DNA from: Pyxidicoccus caerfyrddinensis
Lineage (GTDB): Bacteria > Myxococcota > Myxococcia > Myxococcales > Myxococcaceae
NCBI RefSeq assembly: GCF_010894405.1
Contig: NZ_JAAIYA010000001.1
Coordinates: forward strand, 121,341-185,340
Direction of reading: 5' to 3'
DNA: 64,000 bases
Below the pieces are notes generated by a model. It saw only the letters and a list, made by a program, of their open reading frames with translations, was not told the origin of the DNA and searched no databases. The position numbers were made by a program, and so were the translations under genes. Of this stretch, positions 56,902-64,000 are shown piece by piece (the first letter of the stretch is position 1; every line of letters begins with the position of its first letter).

Positions 56902-59127
56902 ATGAAGCCCGTCCGCTTTCTGGTTGCCAGCATCCTGGCCTGCGGAGTCATGGCCTGTACGCCCTCGGGAGCAGGTCTCGAAGAAGGAGGGAGCCCGGCC
57001 CTGGCGCAGCGGGAGCTCGGTCTGGATGCCGGCGCGCCGCCCTGCCCCGTGAATGGGGGAACCTGCGTCCCCGTGTCGCCTCCCATCACCGAAGAGGCAG
57101 CCTGCCCGAGCAACCGATGGATTGCCGTCCTGGCCGAGGGCATCGACAGCTGTCCGCAGGGCGCTTCCGGCCAGGAAGGCCAGTGGGTCGGGGCACGGCT
57201 GTTCGAGGCCTCGCGGGGCACATGGTCCCTGCCCCCCGGGCTCGCGCCCTTCTGTTCGTACGACTGGGTGACGCAGGGGGGAGGCCTCCCCTCACAGCAG
57301 GCGGTGGCGCAGCTGAAGTCGGGCCTGGGCGCGCGGGCCGTCCGGCTCGACCGCGACTGTCAGGTGGTGGCCCCCCTGGGCTCGAGCGCCACCGCCAACG
57401 CCGCCTGGAAGGCGCTGCACACGGACTTCCATGCGCAGACGGGACAGGTCGCGGTCCTCCCCCCGGGCGGGGCGCTTCCGCCCGCGGAGGTGCGCGTCGC
57501 GATGGTGGACTCCGCGCCTCACGGCTACAGCGACGGCGAGGCGGTGGAGGACCGGCTCGGTCATGGTCATGCGATGGGCCGCGTGGTGCGTGAGCTGGGC
57601 TGTCCGGACGGAAGCCCGGTCTGCATTGCCCAGGTGGCCAACCACCTGGCGCTCCCCCAGGTGACGCCGAACGTGAGGGACCTGGCGCATGGGGGCTACT
57701 TCGGGGAGCAGACGCAGCTGGCGCGGTCCATCCACGCCGCGGTGACGGAGTGGCGCGGCCACAACGCGGGGCAGGTCCCCCCGGGGGAGACGGCGACGCC
57801 CCAGCCGCGCCTGGTCGTCAACCTCAGCCTCGCGTGGGACGGGCGCTACGGCGGAGCATACAGCGGCAACCTGGTGGAGCAGCTGCCGGCGGCGGTGCGC
57901 GCGGTCCATGCCGCCATCACCCATGCCGTCTGCCGCGGGGCCCTGGTCATCGCCGCGGCGGGGAATGACCCTGGCGGACCGGACGCCGTCCAAGGCGCCA
58001 TGTTCCCCGCGTACTGGGAACAGAAGCCGGCACCCGCGCTCGCGCAGTGCGAGCTCCTCGAGGACCCGGGCTACTCGGGGGCGGGAGCGTACCCTCCCCT
58101 TCCGCCCGCCGGAGCGACTGTCTATCGGCCCCTGGTCTACGCGGTGGGCGGAGTGCGGGGGGACGACGCGCCGCTGGCGAGCACCCGCCCCGGGGGGCGT
58201 CCTCGACTGGCGGCACCCGGCGCGCACGCGCTGGCGACCGACGTCGACGCGTCCGGCAAGCTCGTGCCCACGGACATCCTCACGGGAACGTCCGTGTCCA
58301 CGGCGGTGGTGTCCGGACTCGTCGCCACCGTCTGGGGCTACCGGCCCGAGCTGTCCGGGCCCGAGCTGATGGAAGGGGTCCGTCAGGCCTCGGTCGACCT
58401 GGGCACTCCCGCGGACTTCTGCCTGGGCGGGGCCCCCTGCCCCTGGGCCGCCACGGACGCGCGCCGCCGCATCCGCCGCGTCTCACTCTGCCAGGCACTG
58501 GCGAACGCCTGTGCGGGAGGGCTGGGGCGCTGTCCGCCTTCCTCGAAGCTCCCCGCGTGCACCTCGCGTCCGGCATATGGCTCGCCGCTGCCGTCGCTGA
58601 ACACGGCCGCCTGGAGCTCCATCGAGTCGAAGCTCACCCGCACCATCGACGGCTCGACGCTGAACGTCGCGCTGCCGCCGCTGCCCGTGTGCCGTCAGAG
58701 CGCGCTGCGCTCCAGCCGCTGGAGCTACGAGGAGACAGTCTGTCCATTCCGCCAGTACTACGGCATCCCGCTCCGGCCCTGGACGAACCCGCAGCCGAGC
58801 AAGAATCCCTGCACCTGCTGCCTGATGGAGATAGACCCCGAGGAGTCCTTCGCCCCCACCGCGACGCTCTACATCAGCATCGACAGCGAGTATTCGCCAC
58901 GCAGCCTGGATTCGCCCACCCTGCTGGTGAACGGCAGGTATGAGGTGGACCTCTCCGGCCTGCTGGAGCTCGAGGGGGAGACCCAACTCACCGCGGGTGA
59001 CGAGGTCAAGGTGTTCGGCATTCCCATCGACCCGGCCTGGCTACCCATCGAAAGCGCGGTGCTCACACTGCGCGGCGAGGAACTGGGCGTCTCGTACTCC
59101 ACGTCCAGCGAGTTGCTCCTGCAATAG
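56902..59127 (+). CDS. Subtilase (S8)-family lipoprotein
   Basis: 741 residues with lipobox-like LACGVMAC. Catalytic triad positions are D203 (VAMVDSAPHG), H221/H223 (RLGHGHAMG), N355 (IAAAGNDPG) and S464 (TGTSVSTAVVSG). The usual proline after GTSxA is absent. The C-terminal 230 residues are cysteine-rich and end in a strand-rich region. It lies 25 bases after the CHAT gene, so the two proteases are likely made together; one may activate the other (inference). Confidence 0.85.
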   Translation: MKPVRFLVASILACGVMACTPSGAGLEEGGSPALAQRELGLDAGAPPCPVNGGTCVPVSPPITEEAACPSNRWIAVLAEGIDSCPQGASGQEGQWVGARLFEASRGTWSLPPGLAPFCSYDWVTQGGGLPSQQAVAQLKSGLGARAVRLDRDCQVVAPLGSSATANAAWKALHTDFHAQTGQVAVLPPGGALPPAEVRVAMVDSAPHGYSDGEAVEDRLGHGHAMGRVVRELGCPDGSPVCIAQVANHLALPQVTPNVRDLAHGGYFGEQTQLARSIHAAVTEWRGHNAGQVPPGETATPQPRLVVNLSLAWDGRYGGAYSGNLVEQLPAAVRAVHAAITHAVCRGALVIAAAGNDPGGPDAVQGAMFPAYWEQKPAPALAQCELLEDPGYSGAGAYPPLPPAGATVYRPLVYAVGGVRGDDAPLASTRPGGRPRLAAPGAHALATDVDASGKLVPTDILTGTSVSTAVVSGLVATVWGYRPELSGPELMEGVRQASVDLGTPADFCLGGAPCPWAATDARRRIRRVSLCQALANACAGGLGRCPPSSKLPACTSRPAYGSPLPSLNTAAWSSIESKLTRTIDGSTLNVALPPLPVCRQSALRSSRWSYEETVCPFRQYYGIPLRPWTNPQPSKNPCTCCLMEIDPEESFAPTATLYISIDSEYSPRSLDSPTLLVNGRYEVDLSGLLELEGETQLTAGDEVKVFGIPIDPAWLPIESAVLTLRGEELGVSYSTSSELLLQ

Positions 59128-59159
59128 CGCGGAGGGCGTGGTGGAGAACGCCCCCCGCG
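59128..59159. terminator. Shared hairpin between convergent operons
   Basis: CGCGGAGGGCGT pairs with ACGCCCCCCGCG (one mismatch) across an 8-base loop, right at the subtilase stop and before the convergent lipoprotein gene. Confidence 0.6.
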
Positions 59160-59168
59160 AGCGTGTTG

Positions 59169-60236
59169 CTACTCGAAGAGGGAGATCTGCCCCAGCGAGC
59201 GCAGCTCTCCCGTCGTATCCTTCGGGGTTGCCCGCACACGGACCTGCGACACCGGTGTCGTGCCCGTGAGGTCCACTTCCATGAAGGGCTGCACGCCGGC
59301 GCCGGCGAGCAGGTTGGCCAGGGACATCCACTGGGTGCCGTCGGCGCTCCCCTCCAGCACCAGCTCATTCATGGTGCCCGACACCCCGAAGTTGCGCAGC
59401 ACGGCCTTGCGCGGCACCACGGACCGCGAGAGCTGCACGGCGACCTCCCGGACTCCCGTCTGGAAGAGCACGAGCCCGCCCAGGTCGCCGTTGGTGATGC
59501 GGCAGGGCGTCTCGGCGTTCAGGTAGGTGCACGCCGCGCCGCGGCTTGCCGGGACGAGGGCGCGGCGAGGCAGGGCCACATCATCGCTGGAGTAGGTGAC
59601 GCCGACCGTCACGTCCCCCACCTTCACCTTGCGCTCGACGTTGACGGAGGCCTTGAGCCCCTCCGCGTCCTCGAGGACGTAGTCGCTCAGGCGGACCGGC
59701 GAGGAGGCCTTGAGCACCTGCCAGGCCTCCCTGACGCTCGACGGGCGGATGAACAGCACGTGCTCATCGTTCCCGGCACCGTGGGTGGCGGACAGGGGCC
59801 GGAAGCCCACGCTCACCCCCTGCGCCTCCGCGGTGGCCGTCGGCGTGCCGCTCCACTCCTGGAAGGCGGGCAGCGCCACCTCCGACTCCTGGATGAGGAA
59901 GTAGGCCGAGACGCTCCTTCCCTGGGACTGCGCGGGCGAGCGGGCGACGAAGCAGCGCGCGATGCTCCCGTTGCGGGTGTCCGCCCCCAGCAGGTCGAGC
60001 TCGAAGGTGCCATCGGCTCGGGTCTTCACCGACCTCCAGCTCGACGAGAAGGCCGCGAACGCGCACGAGGAGTTCTCGCTGCGGTAGAGCTTCAGCAGCG
60101 CGTCCGGGAGCGGCGCGCCAGCCTCGTCAACGAGTCGCCCACTCAGGACGATGTCCTGTTCCTCCTCCACCTTGCTCTGGGTACAGCCGCCCAGCATCGC
60201 CAGCCCACCCAGTGTCAACGTGCGCATCCATCGCAT
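59169..60236 (-). CDS. Lipoprotein with carboxypeptidase-regulatory and discoidin-like parts
   Basis: 355 residues. Lipobox LAMLGGC follows the signal. A carboxypeptidase-regulatory-like beta domain (LSGRLVDEAGAPLPDALLKL, then RADGTFELDLLG) is followed by a C-terminal discoidin-type sandwich (LVLEGSADGTQWMSL, and VSQVRVRATPKDT). Probably a surface-binding protein. GGAGGAGG lies just upstream of ATG 60236. Confidence 0.72.
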   Translation of the reverse strand: MRWMRTLTLGGLAMLGGCTQSKVEEEQDIVLSGRLVDEAGAPLPDALLKLYRSENSSCAFAAFSSSWRSVKTRADGTFELDLLGADTRNGSIARCFVARSPAQSQGRSVSAYFLIQESEVALPAFQEWSGTPTATAEAQGVSVGFRPLSATHGAGNDEHVLFIRPSSVREAWQVLKASSPVRLSDYVLEDAEGLKASVNVERKVKVGDVTVGVTYSSDDVALPRRALVPASRGAACTYLNAETPCRITNGDLGGLVLFQTGVREVAVQLSRSVVPRKAVLRNFGVSGTMNELVLEGSADGTQWMSLANLLAGAGVQPFMEVDLTGTTPVSQVRVRATPKDTTGELRSLGQISLFE

Positions 60237-60775
60237 GGGAACCTCCTCCATCAGTGAGCCTCGCTGCCAGTGCAAGACTGGTGCAGAGCCCCGCTCCCTC
60301 TGAGGACGCGAGCCCGGGCCCGTCCGTTCGTGACAGGGTCGTCATGGCGCGTCCCCTACGCGGGTGCCACCGCCACTTCGCAGCCCCTCGAGCGTAGGAG
60401 AAGGTGGGGCCGCACCGTGGACGACCTGGCCGAGCAGGACGGTCTCCTCTTCGCGTCCTGGCAGCTGCACTTCGCGCCGTGTCTCGGACCGGAGCTCACC
60501 CTCGCCTCGACGACAGGCGGCGAATACAGACTCTCGTCCGACGCAGCGCTCGACTTCCCGGCCCGTAACGACGAGGCCCGACAGACCGCAGGCTCCGAAC
60601 CCCCTCTTGTCCTGCGCTCCGGCGCCCACATGATTGTTGTGGGTATTGCCCAGACAACCGAAACAGCCCGGCCCGAGCGCCAGGGTGGGCCCAAGAGTCG
60701 AGCGAGCAGGTGGTCAAACACGCATTCGAGCGACCGCTCGAAGCGCAAGCGTCGGAGGCAGGCGAGGACGTAGCG
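60237..60775. other. Long intergenic region before capA
   Basis: About 540 bases. A 167-residue frame spans 60270-60773 but looks like codon-bias noise, with no recognisable domain. The divergent lipoprotein promoter and the capA promoter must lie here. No structured RNA was recognised. Confidence 0.4.
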
Positions 60776-61798
60776 ATGCCAGCACAGACTCCGGCGATAG
60801 AGCGGCTGCGACTCATCTTGCTCGGAGATGTCATGCTGGGCCGCCTGGTGAACCAGGTACTCGAGAAAGTGCCACCGGAGTACCCGTGGGGCGATGTCCT
60901 GCCCGTGCTGTTGTCGGCCGACGCGCTCATCCTCAACCTCGAATGCGTCATCTCGGATCTGGGTGAACCGTGGCCGGAGAAGGTCTTCGTCTTCCGCTCG
61001 GACCCGAAGAACGTGGCCGTGCTCGAGCAGGCGCGGGTGACCGTGGCCTCGCTGGCCAACAACCATGCAATGGACATGGGGCGCGAGGCATTGCTGGAGT
61101 GTCTCGCTGCGCTCGAGGCCCACGGAATCCGGGCCGCGGGGGCGGGCCCGTCCCTCGAGGCGGCGCGGAGACCGGCCTTGTTCTCTTTGGGCCCGCTGAC
61201 CGCCGCCATGGTGGCGTTCACCGACAATGAGCCTGGCTGGGAGGCGAAGGGGGCAACCCCCGGGACGTTCTACGCGCCGGTGGACCCGACTGACGGTCGG
61301 TTTCGGGTCCTGCTCGACATCATCCGCGAGGCTTCGCGGCGCGCCGACCTGACCATCGTCTCGGCACACTGGGGCCCGAACTGGGGCGAAGCGCCGCCCC
61401 GCGCGCATGTCGAAGCCGCGCACCTCCTCGTCGATGCGGGTGCCGACGTCGTGTTCGGCCACAGCGCGCACATCTTCCGAGGGGTGGGCCTCTACAGAGG
61501 CGGGCCCATCCTCTACAGCTGCGGGGACTTCGTGGACGACTACGCGGTCGACGAGGTCGAGCGGAACGACGAGTCCTTCGTGTTCGCGCTGGACTTCGAG
61601 GGCAAGCAGCTCCGCCGGCTCCTGCTCATCCCAACGGTCATCCGCAACTTCCAGGCCCAGCTCGCGCGCGGTCGTGAACAGCGAGACATCCTCAGAAAGA
61701 TGCTCGAGCGCTCAGCCGCCCTGGGCACCCTGCTGCATGAGACCCGCGAGGGGCTCGAGCTCGCGCCGGTTCGCGAGGAGCGAGCGCCCGAACCATGA
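60776..61798 (+). CDS. CapA/poly-gamma-glutamate synthesis family protein
   Basis: 340 residues. The CapA metallophosphoesterase-like fold shows LILLGDVMLGR, LILNLECVIS, VASLANNHAMDMG, IVSAHWGPNWG and VFGHSAHIFRG. No signal peptide is visible, unlike typical CapA. Role: phosphoesterase-like step in polymer export or a related unknown reaction. Stands alone. Confidence 0.85.
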   Translation: MPAQTPAIERLRLILLGDVMLGRLVNQVLEKVPPEYPWGDVLPVLLSADALILNLECVISDLGEPWPEKVFVFRSDPKNVAVLEQARVTVASLANNHAMDMGREALLECLAALEAHGIRAAGAGPSLEAARRPALFSLGPLTAAMVAFTDNEPGWEAKGATPGTFYAPVDPTDGRFRVLLDIIREASRRADLTIVSAHWGPNWGEAPPRAHVEAAHLLVDAGADVVFGHSAHIFRGVGLYRGGPILYSCGDFVDDYAVDEVERNDESFVFALDFEGKQLRRLLLIPTVIRNFQAQLARGREQRDILRKMLERSAALGTLLHETREGLELAPVREERAPEP

Positions 61799-61933
61799 GG
61801 TCGGCGATGCACCCTGGGCGTTCCATCGCGCTCGCCCCCGTGGGAGAGGTGGATTCGAGGGTCATCGACCAGGTCCCCTGAAGCCCGGGCGCACTTGCGC
61901 ACGGACAGGAGCCCATGCCCGAGCGCGTCCCAC

Positions 61934-62620
61934 TCACCAGGCGAGGCACTCGCCGCGGAAGTCGAGGAAGCTGCCGCTCTCCTGCAGCGTGAGCCGGTCG
62001 AGCACCGCGAGCAGTCCCGCGGCCGACTCGGACACCTGCAAGGGCGCGCTCGCACCGCCCATGTCCGTCTGCACCCATCCGGGGCTGAGGGCCACCGCGA
62101 TGAGCCCCTCGCCGCGCAGGTCCTGCGCGAGCGAGCGCGTGGCCATGTTCAGCGCCGCCTTGGACATGCGGTAGCCGTAGCCCCCGCCCGAGGCGTTGTC
62201 GGCGATGGAGCCGAGCCCCGAGCTGAGGCTCGCGATCTTCGCGCCCCGCGCCTCGCGCAGCCGCGGCAGCAGCGCGCGGGTGACCCGCAGCGCGCCGAGC
62301 GCGTTCACCTGCAGCATCTCCAGCGCGTCCTCGAGCGAGAGGTCCTCGAGGTCGTCGCGCCGGGTGCGCACGCCCGCGTTGTTGATGAGCAGGTCCACGG
62401 GACGGGTGATGCCGGCCGCGAAGGCGCGCGCCCTCTCCTCGCTCGCCACGTCCAGCGCGTGCACCTGCAGCCGGCCGTCGGAGGAAGCGGCGAGGGCGCA
62501 GAGCTCTTTGGACTGCGCCGGGTCGCGGGCGCCTGCGTCGATGGAATCCCCGCGCGCGAGGAACTGCCGGGTGAGCTCGAGGCCGATGCCGCGGTTGGCG
62601 CCTGTGATGACGAGGTGCAT
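61934..62620 (-). CDS. Short-chain dehydrogenase/reductase
   Basis: 228 residues. NAD(P)-binding TGANRGIG, NNAG, serine in IASLSSG, and YxxxK in YGYRMSKAALNM. These are the classical SDR set. ATG 62620 begins the Rossmann strand HLVITGANRGIG; the frame is open further upstream without domain support. Substrate unknown. Confidence 0.9.
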   Translation of the reverse strand: MHLVITGANRGIGLELTRQFLARGDSIDAGARDPAQSKELCALAASSDGRLQVHALDVASEERARAFAAGITRPVDLLINNAGVRTRRDDLEDLSLEDALEMLQVNALGALRVTRALLPRLREARGAKIASLSSGLGSIADNASGGGYGYRMSKAALNMATRSLAQDLRGEGLIAVALSPGWVQTDMGGASAPLQVSESAAGLLAVLDRLTLQESGSFLDFRGECLAW

Positions 62621-62688
62621 GGGAGCGGCACCATGCCGAAGCGAACTGAACATTGCCAGGGCGTGGGCGAGATCGGGTGGGAAGGACT

Positions 62689-64000
62689 CTACATCCCGCT
62701 TGGGGCTTCCATTTCCGGCTGGAGCGTCACCTCCTGCGGGGCCATGCGGAGCTCGGGGAGTCTCACGGTGAAGGTGGTGCCCTTATCGACCTCGCTCTGC
62801 ACCTCGATGTGCCCTCCCTGCTGCTCCACCAGGTTGCGGCAGATGTAGAGCCCGAGCCCCAGTCCTCCAAAGCGCGTCGCCGCGGCGGTGCGGGCGCGGA
62901 AGAAACGCTCGAAGAGTTGGGGAAGTTGCTCGGCGGGAATGCCCACCCCCTCGTCCGAGATGGACACGCGAGCTTCGCCATGGCTGCACGTGAGCTTCAC
63001 CCTCACCGCCCCGCCCTCGGGACTGTATTTGACGGCGTTGTCCAGGAGGTTGTTGAAGACCTGTGTCAGCCGAGCCACGTCTCCCTTCACGTGCACCTCA
63101 TCCTGCGGAAGCTCCAGGGTGAAGTGGTGACGAGGAGAGAGGGAGCGGAAGTCCCTCATGGCTTCGGCAAGGAGCGAACCCAGGGAGACGGGGGCCTGCT
63201 GGAGCGCCAGGTTGTCGCGCTGGATTCGGGCAACATCCAACAGGTCGTCCACCAGGCCGGCGAGGTTGGCGACCTGGCGCCGGGCGCGCAGAAGATACTC
63301 CTTCGACACCTCCTGGTCCGATTGGAACCTCCGCTCCAACGCCTCCAAGGTCAGGGAGAGAGACGTCAGAGGCGTCTTCAGCTCGTGGGAAGCCACCGTG
63401 AGGAATTCTTCCCGGAGCCGTAGGGCATCCGCTGCCTGGTGGTAGAGCCTGTCCAGCTCCACCATCTGTTCGTCGCGGGTCCTGGCACTCGCGTTGAGCT
63501 GGTCCACCATGGAGTTGATGCCCTCGGCAAGGTGGCCGAGCGTGTCGGGCTGTTGCACCGGGATGTACCCCACATCCTGGGTGGTCGAGCGCTCGACAAT
63601 CCCGTCCACGGCTTTCCGGATGGCGCTGATCTGTCCGGACACGGCCTTGGTGACGAGGAACGCGCTCACGGGGGCCCATACCAGAGCGGTGAAGGCGAAG
63701 AGGAACATCGTGCCGGGCGTTGGCGAGGGAGCGAGGAACGCACAGGTCATCCAGCTCGTCGGCGCCAGCGCGAGGCAGCAGGTGAAGACCATCAGCCTCT
63801 TCCGGAATGAGACGAGGTGAGGCAGGGTGAGCAGGTTGCGCTGACGGGCGCTGAGGGAGAGCTCCCGGGTGATGGGCGCGAGTTGCCAGATGAGGAGCGG
63901 CGTCGCCACGGCGATCTTGGCCGAAACCGTCGCCAGGACCATGAGTCCGGTGAGCAGCAGCTCGCTGTCCCCCAGCGTCACCCGCTCTGGCAGAAGCAGC
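62689..64000 (-). CDS. Membrane sensor histidine kinase (5' end possibly beyond window)
   Basis: Open to the window end on the minus strand, so the true start may lie beyond 64000. Visible: three or four membrane helices, a HAMP-like segment, HisKA with the phospho-acceptor histidine in SHELKTPL, and the ATPase domain (FNNLLDNAVKYSPEG, SISDEGVGIP, RFGGLGLGLYI). A standard two-component sensor. Its response regulator is not in the window. Confidence 0.9.
   Translation of the reverse strand, partial: LLLPERVTLGDSELLLTGLMVLATVSAKIAVATPLLIWQLAPITRELSLSARQRNLLTLPHLVSFRKRLMVFTCCLALAPTSWMTCAFLAPSPTPGTMFLFAFTALVWAPVSAFLVTKAVSGQISAIRKAVDGIVERSTTQDVGYIPVQQPDTLGHLAEGINSMVDQLNASARTRDEQMVELDRLYHQAADALRLREEFLTVASHELKTPLTSLSLTLEALERRFQSDQEVSKEYLLRARRQVANLAGLVDDLLDVARIQRDNLALQQAPVSLGSLLAEAMRDFRSLSPRHHFTLELPQDEVHVKGDVARLTQVFNNLLDNAVKYSPEGGAVRVKLTCSHGEARVSISDEGVGIPAEQLPQLFERFFRARTAAATRFGGLGLGLYICRNLVEQQGGHIEVQSEVDKGTTFTVRLPELRMAPQEVTLQPEMEAPSGM

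Noticed and set aside
60270..60773. 167-residue frame before capA
   Set aside because: No domain, no ribosome site, and typical of open frames in high-GC intergenic DNA.

Overview
The window is GC-rich with strong G/C third-position bias and carries genes typical of a large predatory or social delta-proteobacterium: a Hanks-type Ser/Thr kinase, many lipoproteins and secreted proteases, TonB iron uptake, a sigma/CHAT/subtilase cluster and an ELWxxDGT-repeat protein. I infer a myxobacterium of the Myxococcaceae type (Myxococcus, Corallococcus, Pyxidicoccus or Archangium). The species cannot be told from the sequence. No rRNA, tRNA or CRISPR array was seen.

Layout. 1-4670: the tail of a propeller-like protein, then an Mla-type lipid-transport operon with two ATPases, two permeases and one MCE protein, interrupted by a four-copy 87-bp tandem repeat. 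4671-14527: an accessory, defence-like region. It opens with an AT-richer insertion encoding a dynamin-like GTPase fused to a C-terminal TIR domain, followed by a possible transposase scrap. Next come a universal-stress/phospholipase D fusion, a six-helix membrane protein fused to an ECF-type sigma factor, a prokaryotic viperin overlapping a dNMP-kinase-like gene, and a close homologue of eukaryotic lariat-debranching enzyme (Dbr1). 14664-22007: a DEAD-box helicase facing an iron-uptake cluster (tonB, PepSY protein, TonB-dependent receptor, PiuC-like hydroxylase) with Fur-like palindromes. 22102-29930: Nudix hydrolase, DUF4919 protein and the gltBD glutamate synthase operon with a strong terminator. 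30055-41204: an ELWxxDGT lipoprotein, rnk, a divergent aldo/keto reductase, a divergent metallo-beta-lactamase-fold lipoprotein, a Ser/Thr kinase, a chimeric pseudogene, a SUI1-like protein and a sulfotransferase. 41251-49385: M4 protease, alpha/beta hydrolase plus MerR regulator, a DUF808 membrane protein, and a saccharopine-dehydrogenase-like gene co-transcribed with a TetR regulator behind a palindromic operator. 49382-64000: a secreted HELGH protein, a sigma factor / membrane protein / CHAT lipoprotein / subtilase operon, CapA, an SDR enzyme and a histidine kinase cut by the window end.

The part most worth study is 4.7-14.5 kb. It places a dynamin-TIR fusion, a PLD fusion, a membrane-bound sigma factor, viperin with a nucleotide kinase, and a Dbr1-like phosphoesterase side by side. 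Viperin and TIR proteins are known antiviral families. The co-location of viperin with a Dbr1 homologue and a membrane-tethered sigma factor could be an undescribed antiviral arrangement. A second, independent candidate is the sigma/CHAT/subtilase operon at 52.6-59.1 kb.
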